Source of the DNA: an uncultured Anaerococcus sp.
Lineage (GTDB): Bacteria > Bacillota > Clostridia > Tissierellales > Peptoniphilaceae
DNA length: 64,000 bases
Assembly: GCA_900551095.1 (NCBI GenBank)
Contig: URUJ01000005.1
Coordinates: forward strand, 9,574-73,573
Reading direction: 5' to 3'
Under the pieces are notes generated by a model. The model was not told the DNA's origin. It saw nothing but the letters and a program-made list of their open reading frames with translations, and made no database searches. The first letter of the stretch is position 1. The number at the start of each line of letters is the position of its first letter. The translations under genes were made by a program, and so were the position numbers. Below, one piece after another: positions 34,301 through 43,712 of the stretch.

Positions 34301-34672
34301 CTTGAAATTCGGACTTAGATTATCCAGATAATAAAAATTTTCCCTTAGCATATCAGAACAAAAAGAGTGAAGAGTCTTGATTTGTGCAAGTTTTAGGAGC
34401 TTAAATTGTCTTTTTATGAAGGCTGGGTCAAAATCAGCGGCTCTTTTTTCAAGATTTTCTCTGATTTTATCTTTCATATCTTGGGCACTTTTGTTGGTAA
34501 AGGTCACTATGATCATCTTATCAATGTCAATTCCTTCCTCTATCATTATTGATATCATCCTATTTACAAGAACCATAGTCTTTCCAGAGCCTGCTGCTGC
34601 AGATACTATTATATTTTTATCCCTTTCAAAAATAGCACTTTTTTGGCCATGGGTTAGCTTAAGTTCACTCAT
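31307..34672 (-). CDS. addA: ATP-dependent helicase/nuclease subunit A
   Basis: 1121 residues; UvrD-type helicase plus RecB-family nuclease, which processes double-strand breaks with AddB up to Chi sites. Walker A is SAAAGSGKTMVLVNRM (residues about 19-34), the DExx box is FFDEYQDSNEIQN, helicase motif VI is ILYVALTRAEERLYI, and the nuclease motif is ILLDFKTDR near the C-terminus. It overlaps addB by eight bases. It is somewhat shorter than the Bacillus protein (about 1230). Confidence 0.96.
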   Translation of the reverse strand: MSELKLTHGQKSAIFERDKNIIVSAAAGSGKTMVLVNRMISIMIEEGIDIDKMIIVTFTNKSAQDMKDKIRENLEKRAADFDPAFIKRQFKLLKLAQIKTLHSFCSDMLRENFYYLDNLSPNFKVMPDSTGKIFMAEAIDEVFDKEYEKMNEGFVYFLQNFSSERSDYNAKEIILLTYKKIVGMIDGLNWLKSSRDRGESLDYFKDFISYKMDQVLKSVENLGVRLNPSLPASAVNLIASDYEMLAEIRNSINSWDKFLNALGNKKYVTFSKKIKTEIADEDLVAEINSNRDDYKALVKDIESLVTNTDSKATNFINTCERQLFNEIYKLTKDFIETFDKKKTSKDYLDFNDLEHEFIKLLDNPTAREKLRSKYKYIFFDEYQDSNEIQNYIVEKLKGETNLFFVGDVKQSIYGFRRARPDLFIDKLESYEKDKDSMRINLNENFRTDKLILDFNNYIFDRLMTAEMSDIDYKNGGHRLNYGKDENDLKDSARVGVKILDKPIKEEIYLTKLIKELIYEGYEYRDIAILLRNGTESYKYEEAFKKAEIPYFNDISKVSTQASEVGFFINLLKYLTNPNDDIVLMSVLRSVIFDIDEDDLAKIKLSSDSYKFYEAFEKYDKDDELGEKIRKFKDMIEDLKDKLAILNLYDFANYLFEKSGLYDFLLARDLAEDRINNIDSVIELMADFDRENDNGLYGFVSFFNNLLQTRSDSINPTRDLAEGEDLVRIMTVHKSKGLEFKIVILAGSDKGFNKQVAPIIFDEKIGIGINVADYEKKIKIPNVNRKLIIEKSREDDKKEEMRILYVALTRAEERLYITGNFDKESSLFEKVYKNENYLSLNSHLEWIIAALSFDNITSEFFTGIKKESDFDKRISFDFIEEIQELETRQDESLVDLLNEESNPEIYEEIKNHLEFSYQGKDDIGKSLKKSVTELAKDFNAESEGYETFDVEGLSRNISFKKPSFLEKEKTYSPTEKGSLIHKVFQKIPMKGYTKIDLEKEIASLIDKKIIDEGIKSIIEIDKFLYFYEYPLIKELISENLPKRSEESFLMTYDGYYVNGQIDLIFEKEDEIILLDFKTDRIKRENAYDTQLAIYKEAIEEALGKKVSKSLIYWYNFREFQII

Positions 34673-37600
34673 CTTTAGCCTCCAAATCTTTTATGGTGAG
34701 ATTTTTGTCCATATCCCTAAACCTAAAGGTGTCAATAATCTTGTCAAACTTACATATACCCTTGTAATCGCAATAGGTACAGGCAGAGTAATTCTTATCT
34801 TCCCTCAAAGGTTTCAGATTGATTTTTCCATCCTTTATATCTTTTATTAAATCTTTGACCATGTTTTTTATAAAATCACTCAATTTTTTGAAGTCTTCAT
34901 CATCTATCTTATAATTACGTCTTGCCCTTACAATACTTGATTTCTTGCCATTTGAATCTCTATCCATGAGACTTAATGCCTTGCCGTCCTTATCAAGAAG
35001 TATTCCATCTAGAGCGAATTTTTTATCCAGATTTGCTAAAAGTTTCTTTTCATCAGAAATAGACCCATCAAAATTTTCTATCTCATCTTTTAACGAAATA
35101 TAAAAGGCACCGATTGGTTCAAGATTTTTTTCATCATCATTTACCGCTATCATATAGATAATTAATTGCAAATCCTTGCCATTTAGGATACTGGCTAGGT
35201 TAAAAGTCTTTGATCCAGTTTTATAATCAATTACCCTTACAAGGTTACCTGCCATATCAATCCTATCAATTCTACCTCTGAGGTAATTTTCATCATCTAC
35301 AAATACAGGTTCAAAAAATCCTCCCTTATCAAAGGCCTCTTCAAAATACTCAAGCTTAAAATCGCCCTTGTTTAGCTGGTCTACAATCTGTCTAGTATTT
35401 CTCTTTGCTGCTTTATTGATATTATTTAGGATGTACTTATTTTTTGGACTATCCTTTCTAAGCTGGTCGAGATTTTCTTCGATTCCTTCTTCAAATTTAT
35501 CATCTAAAAGCTTATCAATTTCCTCGAAATCAACTTCTTCTAAATCCATGTCTTTTATAATTTCTGACAAATCTTCAAAGGACTTATGGACGATGTTACC
35601 TATATCTAGAAGATCTACATCAAATTCTTTTTCAACATCTGGTCTTAGTCCATAATCTATAAAGTGTTTATAAGGACAGGCAGAATAAGTCTCAATTTCT
35701 GATACTGAATAGGCGTGCTTTTTATACAAAACTTCCCTGATTTCAGGAGCAAGCGGTCTTTTATCATTATTATAAAATAAACCTTTTATGATTTTGTCGT
35801 ATATTTGTTTATTTTCCCTGTCTTTAAAATTATCTTTTAAATATTTCACAAAGGCTAGCGCAATTTCCTTATCTATTTCATCTAGTCTCTGTCTATTTGA
35901 AACTTTGTTTAATACGTCAAGAGTGTATTTTTTAAGGCTTTCCTTAGCATAAAAGGCATCTTTTGCCTCTAACTTTACCAGACTATTTGTCTTTAGTTTC
36001 GGAAAAATCCTCTTTACATCACGTATAACAACACTTTCGCTTAAATCTTTACCTTCTTTATCAGATAAAGCAAAGGATAATATCAATTTATCACTATTAG
36101 AGATAATTTTATAGAGGTTTAAAAGTTCCGCCCTGTCCCTGTTTTTGGAGTAAAGTTTTAAATCTATTTGTGCATTTTCAATCTCTTCGGCTTCATCCGG
36201 ACTGATTATATAATCTTTAATATCGTAAGAAGGGAAAAAACTATCATTTACTCCCATTAATATATTTATTTTTCTATTACTCACCCTATCACGAAGGAAA
36301 TCTGTCACTATCAAATGATCTTTTGATGGCGGAATCAAGCCTATTTGAATATCATTTGCTACTGACTCAATTAATGTATAGACTCTTTGAAGAGAGAGAT
36401 ATCTATCGCCCATTATTAAAACCAGCTGGTCTAAAATCGCCACAAATTCATCCCAAATTTGTTCATTTTCCTTATAATCATCAAGGGCAGCATTTTCCAA
36501 AAGCTTGGTCTGAAAACTATTTATTCCTTCTTTAATATCAGAATTAGAAATCATATTGAAAATATTTGTAGCAAGATCTCTAATTGTTTGATTTTTTTTA
36601 TCAAAACCTCTTATTAAATTTAGAATCTTTGCCCTAATTTTTCCAACAATCTCATATTCCTCACGTTTTTTGGCAATTTTTATTTCTTTTTTGGGATCAT
36701 CTGCAAGATTTTTTTCGAAAAAATTCTCATCCATTGCAAAATATTTGTCATTTTCAAACATAGCTCCCTTGATTTTCCTATAGGTTAGGAAATTAATCAA
36801 AGTATTTGCTTCACCTTCTGAAATGCCAATTAATTTTGAATTTAAAATGTAAAATAAATCTTCCGTCCTAAAATTATTTACCCTTAGCCTTATAAGAGCC
36901 AAAAAAGTCTTAACAATATGGTTATCTGCCATCTTTCTTCTCTTATCTAGAAAGATTGGGATTTCATACCTATTGAAGGTTTTTATAAGTTCATTTTCAT
37001 ATTGTTTAACTTCTGTAAGATAAATCGCTATATCGTTGTAGCGGATATTTTCATTTGTCTTTATGATTTTATTTATGAGAAGAGCCAGGTTTTCAACTTC
37101 AGATTTTGTTGAGACCGACTCGTAAAGACTGATATTAGTAGGTTTATTTTCATAAATTTCTGGATTATATTTTTCAAAATTATCCCTCAGATGGTCAAGG
37201 TCATTTTCATTAATATTTGTATCAAGTTTTATAATTTCTGTCCTAAAATTATCCCTTAGGATGTTAAAAGTCCTAGCAGGACTGTCAAATATTTCTGGCC
37301 TTATCATCGGATTTACGATGAATTTCGGGTCGATATTTAAACTAATATTTATATCCAGACCTTTTTCGTAAAGAGCATAAATTAAATCAATTTTCCTTTC
37401 CTCAAAAAAATCAAACTTATCAATAAATATTTCATATTTGTCTAAGAAATCAGTTTTTTCAATATTTTCCGCAAGGTAGGTTAGGATGTCTTCCTTGTCC
37501 AGATATTTTCCTTCAATTTCTTTCTGATAAGTGTCAAGGATTAGTTTTATTTCTTTAAATTTCATTTTTGAAATCTCAGAAACATCACTTTCAGCAATTT

Positions 37601-38012
37601 TTTCAAAAAAATCTTCGTCAAAATTATTGTCCTTAAAATCTGAAATTAAAGAAACTATAGAATTGATAAAGTCAATATTTTGGTAAGAGTTTTCAAAAAG
37701 TTCTAAATCATTTTTTAAATCTTGGAGGATATTTGTTATCAAAAGGACCTTGCCTTCTTTGTTTAAAAACTCCAGCTTCTCGCCCTCAAAATTATCCATA
37801 AAAAAACTTGCAAAAGATGAAAATGACAATACTTTAGCATCCATCACAGCCTTGTATTTGATAGAAGATAGAAAGTCGATATCGGTTTCCAAGGTGTATT
37901 GTTCTGGAACTATAAGAATTGATTTTTTGCCGTTATCTAGTCTTTCTTCGATTTTTTTATAAAGGTAAAGGCTGGATTTTTCTTCTCTTTCTGAAATTAT
38001 TATTTTAATCAT
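34665..38012 (-). CDS. addB: ATP-dependent nuclease subunit B
   Basis: 1115 residues; the second nuclease and Chi-recognition subunit of AddAB. It has a helicase-like N-terminal part, although the usual ATP-binding loop is not obvious in the first 30 residues (IIISEREEKSSLYLYKKI). The C-terminal nuclease motif is RVIDYKTGSKTF. Cysteines in YSACPYKHFIDYG and SACTYCDYKGICKF match the Fe-S cluster ligands of AddB. It overlaps both neighbours by eight bases. Confidence 0.94.
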   Translation of the reverse strand: MIKIIISEREEKSSLYLYKKIEERLDNGKKSILIVPEQYTLETDIDFLSSIKYKAVMDAKVLSFSSFASFFMDNFEGEKLEFLNKEGKVLLITNILQDLKNDLELFENSYQNIDFINSIVSLISDFKDNNFDEDFFEKIAESDVSEISKMKFKEIKLILDTYQKEIEGKYLDKEDILTYLAENIEKTDFLDKYEIFIDKFDFFEERKIDLIYALYEKGLDINISLNIDPKFIVNPMIRPEIFDSPARTFNILRDNFRTEIIKLDTNINENDLDHLRDNFEKYNPEIYENKPTNISLYESVSTKSEVENLALLINKIIKTNENIRYNDIAIYLTEVKQYENELIKTFNRYEIPIFLDKRRKMADNHIVKTFLALIRLRVNNFRTEDLFYILNSKLIGISEGEANTLINFLTYRKIKGAMFENDKYFAMDENFFEKNLADDPKKEIKIAKKREEYEIVGKIRAKILNLIRGFDKKNQTIRDLATNIFNMISNSDIKEGINSFQTKLLENAALDDYKENEQIWDEFVAILDQLVLIMGDRYLSLQRVYTLIESVANDIQIGLIPPSKDHLIVTDFLRDRVSNRKINILMGVNDSFFPSYDIKDYIISPDEAEEIENAQIDLKLYSKNRDRAELLNLYKIISNSDKLILSFALSDKEGKDLSESVVIRDVKRIFPKLKTNSLVKLEAKDAFYAKESLKKYTLDVLNKVSNRQRLDEIDKEIALAFVKYLKDNFKDRENKQIYDKIIKGLFYNNDKRPLAPEIREVLYKKHAYSVSEIETYSACPYKHFIDYGLRPDVEKEFDVDLLDIGNIVHKSFEDLSEIIKDMDLEEVDFEEIDKLLDDKFEEGIEENLDQLRKDSPKNKYILNNINKAAKRNTRQIVDQLNKGDFKLEYFEEAFDKGGFFEPVFVDDENYLRGRIDRIDMAGNLVRVIDYKTGSKTFNLASILNGKDLQLIIYMIAVNDDEKNLEPIGAFYISLKDEIENFDGSISDEKKLLANLDKKFALDGILLDKDGKALSLMDRDSNGKKSSIVRARRNYKIDDEDFKKLSDFIKNMVKDLIKDIKDGKINLKPLREDKNYSACTYCDYKGICKFDKIIDTFRFRDMDKNLTIKDLEAKDE

Positions 38013-41000
38013 CTACAATCTCCAAACTTGACCCACAGCTTGGGTCGTAAGTAATCAAAATCTTTGCTTCAATCGCATCTTTTAACTCATCCACATGGGA
38101 AATAAGCCCGATAAACCTATCTTCTTTTGAAAGTTTTTCCAAGGTTTCAATGGCATTTGCCAAAAATTCTTTTGACAAGGTTCCAAAACCTTCATCTATA
38201 AAAAGGGTATCTATTCTTATTCCGCCATTTTCTGCACCAATCTCATCAGAAAGACCGAGAGCTAGGGACAAACTTGCGAGGAAATTTTCCCCACCAGATA
38301 ATGTTGAGGCCGGTCTTTTTTTACCAGTATTTGAGTCTAAAATCTCTATATCAAGCCCCATCTTTGACCTCGCATCAGTCGCCTCAGTTTTTCTAACCAT
38401 TGAAAATTGGCCATCTGTCATTTGGTTAAATCTTATATTGGCAAAATTTAAGACCCTATCAAAATAAATAGAAAGTATAAAAGTCTCAAAATCAAGCCTT
38501 TCAATGCCCTTTACACCGCCTGTCACACCGTTTGCAAGATCTGATAAGTTTGATACGATATAAGCTGTTTTTGATAATGTTTTATAATCTTCATAAATTT
38601 TTTCAATTTTTTCTAAATCTTTTTTTATAAGGCTAAGCCTTGTTAGCACTAAAGTTTTTTCTTTATCAAGGATTTTAATATCTTGAGATACTTCTTCTAA
38701 TTTTTCTTTTAAGTAATCTAAATTTAGAGGCTTTTGATCTTTGTAATATAAGAGATTTTCCCTAATTGTCTTTTCTTTCTCCAAATTTTTGAAGTATTCT
38801 TCTACGATTTCTTGTTTTGTTTTTAGCACGCTTTCCTTTGCAAGGTAATTTTTATAGACTTCCTTGCTTTCAAATTTATTAAAAAGTTTTTCCTCAAAAT
38901 CTTTGTGATAAATTCCTATATCATAATCTGTTTTAGAAATATTATCTAAAAGTGCTGCCAATTTTGACTTATTATTGGCTACTTCAACTACTAAATCTTG
39001 GTAGACTTTCTGTCTATCTATGATATAGGATTCTAAACTTGAGATTTTTTCTTCAAGGTCTTTTTTCTGAGTTAACAATAAATTTCTATCAACTCCCGTC
39101 ATGGCCTTATTTAGGGAAAGAAATTTAATTTTTAGCTCTTCTGAATTTCTTTGCTTATCCAAAATCTCACCTATAGATTTATCTCTAGTTTCTTTTTCTT
39201 TTTTTAGAATCAAACCTTGGTTTTTTATTTCACTTAGTGATTTAGACAGAAGTTTAATTCGTTCCTCATTTTTATGATAAAGATCACTATAAGATTCTAA
39301 AGCATCTTTGTTGTCAAAAATTATTTTTTCAATTTCTACCAGTTTATAATCTGAACTTATATTTTTTATGTTATTCTCATAAATTGCCTTAGTTTTTTCG
39401 AGATTTATCGTAATTGTTGCAAGGTCTTGGTTAATTTTTTCTATATCTAAATTTATTACTGGAAGTTTTTCTCTTTTTCCTTCGTGGATTTTGCCGCAAA
39501 CAGGACAAACTCCTTCTGTATTTAGCCTATCAATTAATATATTTATTTCAAAATTATCCTTAAAGCTGTCAGCTTTTTCTAATAAAGTTTGAGTTTTGTC
39601 ATAATTTGTTGATAATTTTGCTAGAATTTCTTCATAGCCTTTGTTTTCCTTAAGTTTCTTGTAATCTTGACCTAGCTTATCAAGCCTATTATTTATATTT
39701 GAAATCTTCTCTCTTAGATTAAAATCCTCATCTTTGGCCTTGTTTAAATCTTTATTGGTTTTATCGAAATTCTCCCTGAGATTTTCTAATTTCTTCTCAT
39801 CTTCTTTTACCGAATTTTGTAGTTTCTCTAAGTCTTTATCCAAATTCTTGATCTCTTCGTAGGATTTTTTCACTAGAAGAAATTCTTCAAAATCTGCTAT
39901 TTCCTTTGTTTTTTGAGAATGAGATATTTTTAATTTATCAAGTTTATCCTTGTAGAAAGGGAGGCTTTCTATTTCCTTTTCTATTTCTTTTAAGCTCTTA
40001 TCTTTTTCTTCTAATAATTTTTCGTAAGCTTCCTTTTTTTCCTTGAAGTTTTCTAAATCTACTTTAGATTTTTCTAGCCTTTCTTCGTAAATTTTTATGG
40101 AAAGTGCGTAGGAAATCAAATCTAAATCCGCCTTAATATTTTTATTTTTGTCAAAATCAATAAGGAGATTTTTATAAGATTCATCTGCCTTTTTGAATTT
40201 TTCAATATTTTCGTTTAAGGTTTTAGCTTTTTCCAAATCTGTTATTAGTGATTTTTCGTTTTCTTCTAATTTCCCAAGATCTTCTAAAATATTTTCTATA
40301 AGCAAATCTTGATCATTTTTAGTACTAGCTATTATTTTTATAATATTTTCAAAATCTCTACTTAAAATAAGGTCTTCACTTATTTTTTCCTTCAAAATTT
40401 CATTATAAGTAAGGACATTTTCTAAATCCTTATCAACCTGGCTAAATTTTTTTTTATTTGATAAAGCTCTCATTTTTAGCTCGTTTTGGATGGCTCTTAG
40501 GGCATCAGTTTTAAATATATCTGATAAAAGTGCGGCTTTTTCGTCAGATTTTGAAATCAAAAACTTTTGAAATTGACCTTGGGCTAAAAGCATGACTTTA
40601 GAAAACTGGCTTTTGTCAAGACCAACTATTTCCCTTATTTTATCCTCAGCATCCTTAACCTTATCAGCAAGGAGGATTTTCCCCTCTGTAATATCATAAA
40701 GTTCAACTCTGTGGCTGATGTTTTTAGGTGATTTTATCTCAACAGCTCTCTGACTAGGAACTCTAATTATCTTATATATTTTTTCTGCCAAAGAAAACTC
40801 CAAATCGACATAGGTAAAATGATCCTCTTCAGATAAATAATCGCTCCTTAAATCCTCCATTCCAATCTCTCTAGGCACTTCTCCATAAAGAGCAAAGGCT
40901 ATCGCATCAAAAATTGTTGTTTTTCCAGAACCTGTAGGACCTGATATCAGAAATATTTTCTTGTCAAAAAGTCTGGTAAAGTCGATTAGTTCTTCGTCCT

Positions 41001-41043
41001 TGTAGGTTAAAAAACCTCTTAATTTAACCTTTCTAACCCTCAT
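38005..41043 (-). CDS. sbcC: Exonuclease SbcC (Rad50-like ATPase)
   Basis: 1012 residues. The ABC head is split: Walker A in ISGPTGSGKTTIFDAIAF near residue 35, and the signature TLSGGENFLASLSLALGLS with Walker B DTLFIDEGFGTL near the C-terminus. Long coiled coils occupy residues about 190-820. The zinc hook is GVCPVCGKIHEG at the midpoint. With SbcD it opens hairpins and removes protein-blocked DNA ends. Codons are extremely Lys/Glu/Leu-rich, as expected for coiled coil. It overlaps addB (8 bases) and sbcD (11 bases). Confidence 0.96.
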   Translation of the reverse strand: MRVRKVKLRGFLTYKDEELIDFTRLFDKKIFLISGPTGSGKTTIFDAIAFALYGEVPREIGMEDLRSDYLSEEDHFTYVDLEFSLAEKIYKIIRVPSQRAVEIKSPKNISHRVELYDITEGKILLADKVKDAEDKIREIVGLDKSQFSKVMLLAQGQFQKFLISKSDEKAALLSDIFKTDALRAIQNELKMRALSNKKKFSQVDKDLENVLTYNEILKEKISEDLILSRDFENIIKIIASTKNDQDLLIENILEDLGKLEENEKSLITDLEKAKTLNENIEKFKKADESYKNLLIDFDKNKNIKADLDLISYALSIKIYEERLEKSKVDLENFKEKKEAYEKLLEEKDKSLKEIEKEIESLPFYKDKLDKLKISHSQKTKEIADFEEFLLVKKSYEEIKNLDKDLEKLQNSVKEDEKKLENLRENFDKTNKDLNKAKDEDFNLREKISNINNRLDKLGQDYKKLKENKGYEEILAKLSTNYDKTQTLLEKADSFKDNFEINILIDRLNTEGVCPVCGKIHEGKREKLPVINLDIEKINQDLATITINLEKTKAIYENNIKNISSDYKLVEIEKIIFDNKDALESYSDLYHKNEERIKLLSKSLSEIKNQGLILKKEKETRDKSIGEILDKQRNSEELKIKFLSLNKAMTGVDRNLLLTQKKDLEEKISSLESYIIDRQKVYQDLVVEVANNKSKLAALLDNISKTDYDIGIYHKDFEEKLFNKFESKEVYKNYLAKESVLKTKQEIVEEYFKNLEKEKTIRENLLYYKDQKPLNLDYLKEKLEEVSQDIKILDKEKTLVLTRLSLIKKDLEKIEKIYEDYKTLSKTAYIVSNLSDLANGVTGGVKGIERLDFETFILSIYFDRVLNFANIRFNQMTDGQFSMVRKTEATDARSKMGLDIEILDSNTGKKRPASTLSGGENFLASLSLALGLSDEIGAENGGIRIDTLFIDEGFGTLSKEFLANAIETLEKLSKEDRFIGLISHVDELKDAIEAKILITYDPSCGSSLEIVDD

Positions 41044-42154
41044 TTATAGCCCCTATCACGTCTTCTAGGACGTTTATTTCCTCATTTGTTAGCTTTCGAT
41101 TGTCCTTATATTCTATAAAATCTTCAAAAAGTTCTATAGTTGATTTATTTTCTATATTGATATTAATTTCACTATTTTCCATAGCAAAAACTGACCTAGA
41201 TGCGTAATTTATAAGGACTGCATTTGGAAATTTTTTCTTAAATTTTGCCATAGCATTTTCTATTGCGGCCTTATCCTCTAGGATAAATTTGATATAAGAA
41301 TCACTTACTGGATCACTAATTAAATCATCAAAAAAACCAGTCCTAACTTCAAATTCCTTTAGTAATTTGATTGGAATTTTCTCTATATCAAGCGAATTTT
41401 TTCCCAAATCTACTATGGTCACACTCTTATTTACATCTTTTTTATCAAAAGAATATGGCATGAAAGTGCCAGAATATCTTATCTTTGGATCTAAAACATA
41501 GTGGGCGGAATGGAGATGGCCAAGAGCAACATAATCAAAATTCATAAAAAGACTTGCATCACAAAAATCTGACCCACCTATAGTTAGAGGTTTTTGCCCT
41601 TCATTGTATTCTTTTTCCAAACTTTCTGATAGCTCTGTCGCATAGCAATGAGTGATTAGGACATTTCTATCCTTGTAGCTATAGTTTTCTAAAGCTTTTT
41701 TATACAAATCTGTAAAATCTGATACATCTTCACCAAAAAGAATCCTCCCCTTGGCAAGAGACATAAAAGGCAAAAGGAAAAAGTGAATCGGTCCATTTTC
41801 GTCTTCTAATGTTACGACATCCTCTGTATATTCACCAGCTAGATAATACCTATTAGTCTTATAAAATCTCTTATTTATATCAAGACGTTTGGCAGAATCG
41901 TGGTTGCCAGATATTGCTAGAACGGGAATTTTTATCTCGAAAATTATTTTTTCTATAAAATAATTATATAAATCAAGAGCCTCGCTACTTGCCACAGATG
42001 TGTCAAAAATATCTCCTGCTATCATTACTGCCTCGATTTTCTTAACTTTGATAATATCTAAAATCTGATCTAAGACATATTTTTGATCTTCCAGAAAGGA
42101 AAAATTTCCCAAAGATTTTCCAATATGCAGGTCAGATAGGTGAAGAAGTTTCAT
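41033..42154 (-). CDS. sbcD: Exonuclease SbcD (Mre11-like nuclease)
   Basis: 373 residues. The calcineurin-like metal ligands are in order: LLHLSDLHIGKSLG, IAGDIFDTSVAS, AISGNHDSAKRL and ALGHLHSAHYV. It is the nuclease partner of SbcC. It overlaps sbcC by 11 bases, and its first base is the last base of the yaaA stop codon, indicating strict co-expression. Confidence 0.96.
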   Translation of the reverse strand: MKLLHLSDLHIGKSLGNFSFLEDQKYVLDQILDIIKVKKIEAVMIAGDIFDTSVASSEALDLYNYFIEKIIFEIKIPVLAISGNHDSAKRLDINKRFYKTNRYYLAGEYTEDVVTLEDENGPIHFFLLPFMSLAKGRILFGEDVSDFTDLYKKALENYSYKDRNVLITHCYATELSESLEKEYNEGQKPLTIGGSDFCDASLFMNFDYVALGHLHSAHYVLDPKIRYSGTFMPYSFDKKDVNKSVTIVDLGKNSLDIEKIPIKLLKEFEVRTGFFDDLISDPVSDSYIKFILEDKAAIENAMAKFKKKFPNAVLINYASRSVFAMENSEININIENKSTIELFEDFIEYKDNRKLTNEEINVLEDVIGAINEG

Positions 42155-42879
42155 TATTTTTCCCCATTTCTAACAAATGTAAGACACTTGTCGGTTGAAT
42201 TATATGGATCATAGGTATAACCATTGATATCTAGCTTTTTTATCTCGTCAATATCGGTAATTTCCCTTGTGATAATTTCCCTAAGCATGGCTCCCCTTGC
42301 CTGCTTCATGTAGGCTACAACAGATTTTAGTTTCCCATCTCGAACTTCCTTAAAATCTATTGTGATAAACTTATCAGTCTTTTTTAAAAATGGTCTGATG
42401 GTCTTTGAATATTCCTTGCTTGCAAGATTTATAACAAGGTCATTATCCTCGTAAAGTTTTTTATAAAGGTCATCTTTCCAAAAATCATACAAATCATACC
42501 TAGTATTGTCAAAATAAAGTCTATAATCCCTTATCCCTGTCATTGGTTTTACTAGTCCATAGAGGGCTGAGATTATAAATACATGGTCATTTAAGTAATC
42601 TAAATCCTCAAAATCTCCCATCTTAAACTGTTTAAAAACCAAACCATCATAAGAAAAAAGTGCTGGATTTGAGAGGTCTCTAAAGTCAAACTCTTGGTAA
42701 TCGTAATAGGCTTTTTCCGTAAGCTTATCGTTAGTCATATTTAAATTTCCCATTTCATTCATGGAAAGTTTCTTGATTTTATCAACCAAAATCTTTGTCT
42801 TTTCTGGAAAAAGTAATTTTTCTGTATCTATATTTTCAAAATGTTTAAAACTCTTTGCTGGTGAAATAATAATCTTCAT
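42154..42879 (-). CDS. yaaA: YaaA-family peroxide stress protein
   Basis: 241 residues, DUF328/UPF0246. The start MKIIISPAKSFK and GLVKPMTGIRDYRL are family hallmarks, as is TIDFKEVRDGKLKSVVAYMKQARG near the C-terminus. E. coli YaaA lowers free iron and protects DNA from hydrogen peroxide, and it binds DNA. First gene of the DNA repair operon here, which fits a role in limiting oxidative DNA damage. Preceded by GAAAGGATTTTT. Confidence 0.93.
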   Translation of the reverse strand: MKIIISPAKSFKHFENIDTEKLLFPEKTKILVDKIKKLSMNEMGNLNMTNDKLTEKAYYDYQEFDFRDLSNPALFSYDGLVFKQFKMGDFEDLDYLNDHVFIISALYGLVKPMTGIRDYRLYFDNTRYDLYDFWKDDLYKKLYEDNDLVINLASKEYSKTIRPFLKKTDKFITIDFKEVRDGKLKSVVAYMKQARGAMLREIITREITDIDEIKKLDINGYTYDPYNSTDKCLTFVRNGEK

Positions 42880-42904
42880 AAAAATCCTTTCTTTATATAG
42901 TAAT

Positions 42905-42913
42905 ATTATAACA
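42905..42913 (-). promoter_or_regulatory. Extended -10 promoter of the yaaA-sbcDC-addBA operon
   Basis: TGTTATAAT on the minus strand, 26 bases before the yaaA start. It has the same TATGTTATAAT context as the nfnA and SDR promoters. No strong -35 box is seen. Confidence 0.55.
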
Positions 42914-43048
42914 TACTAATAAAAAATTACCTTAACAAGCATCTAAAATTAATTAAATATATAAGAAATCGTTACTATTTAGGGAGTTATTAAATATCTC
43001 ATCTTAAATCCATAAAAATAGCCATCTAAATTGATTCGGAATTATCGT

Positions 43049-43076
43049 TTGACTTTATAAGAAAACGTTGTATAAT
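43049..43076 (+). promoter_or_regulatory. Sigma-A promoter of the second secreted-protein cassette
   Basis: -35 TTGACT (43049-43054), 16-bp spacer, -10 TATAAT (43071-43076). The spacer holds GAAAACGTTG, which with its flanks fits the cre consensus at all but two fixed positions. The expected start near 43083 leaves a leader of about 30 bases with GAGGAG. Confidence 0.7.
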
Positions 43077-43113
43077 ATAAATGCCAAGTAGTTTTAAAAA
43101 TGAGGAGTTTATT

Positions 43114-43587
43114 ATGAAAAGAACATTTGCATTAATAATGTCACTAATAATGTTCATCTCTTCTCTACCTATTAGTTCGGTCTCTCAAGCTAATGAAGAA
43201 GACTTGGATATGAATAATAAAGTCGTAACTGAATTAATTGAGGAAAATAAAATTCTAAAAATTGAATCCAATGGTCAAAGTCACTATTTATTTAATAAAA
43301 GTAAAATGACCAAAGAAGATTATAAAACCCTAAGTACAGCTGGTGCTATAGCAATATTTGTTTTAGGAGTATTGGTAGGCTACCTCGTTGACGGTGTAAT
43401 CATTTATTTAACAGGTAAATCCGCTGGCGAATGGACTGCAGATGCCTTAAGATGGGCTACTTCTACAGCTAAGACAATATACTGTAACTTAAAAAAAGTT
43501 CTATATGGTAAGACAGCTAGTGGATGTATCATTTATGGTCCTAACGACAGAGAAGTATGTCCATATTTTATACGATTGGAGCAATAA
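43114..43587 (+). CDS. Secreted protein of unknown function (second bacteriocin-like cassette)
   Basis: 157 residues with a signal peptide (MKRTFALIMSLIMFISSLP, cut after SSVSQA), an acidic polar region, a long glycine-rich hydrophobic segment (AGAIAIFVLGVLVGYLVDGV, then IIYL) and a basic/aromatic C-terminal region with three cysteines (TIYCNL, GCIIYG, REVCPY). No family is recognised. It is followed without a gap by a 32-residue membrane peptide, has its own strong promoter and terminator, and thus forms an independent unit like the one at 14.2-14.9 kb. The start at 43114 is favoured over 43081 because GAGGAG lies just upstream and 43081 falls at the predicted transcription start. Confidence 0.65.
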   Translation: MKRTFALIMSLIMFISSLPISSVSQANEEDLDMNNKVVTELIEENKILKIESNGQSHYLFNKSKMTKEDYKTLSTAGAIAIFVLGVLVGYLVDGVIIYLTGKSAGEWTADALRWATSTAKTIYCNLKKVLYGKTASGCIIYGPNDREVCPYFIRLEQ

Positions 43588-43686
43588 ATGAAAGAAGAAA
43601 ATAAGATGAATAAAATCATTATTTTTATTCTAGGAATAATAGTAGGATTTGTGATTTTTGAACTAAAAAGAAGGTTTTTAGCTTAA
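43588..43686 (+). CDS. Tiny single-helix membrane peptide, putative partner/immunity protein
   Basis: 32 residues, starting MKEENKMNK, with one helix (IIIFILGIIVGFVIFEL) and a KRRFLA basic end. Its ATG directly follows the TAA of the secreted-protein gene, and GGAG lies six bases before it, so translation is likely. No homologue is recognised. Such short genes are easily missed by automatic annotation. Confidence 0.6.
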   Translation: MKEENKMNKIIIFILGIIVGFVIFELKRRFLA

Positions 43687-43712
43687 ATTAGTAAACTACT
43701 TGGTCTTAAAAG

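Noticed and set aside
43081..43113. Upstream ATG start for the second secreted protein
   Set aside because: It coincides with the expected transcription start; the GAGGAG before 43114 and the signal peptide favour the later ATG.
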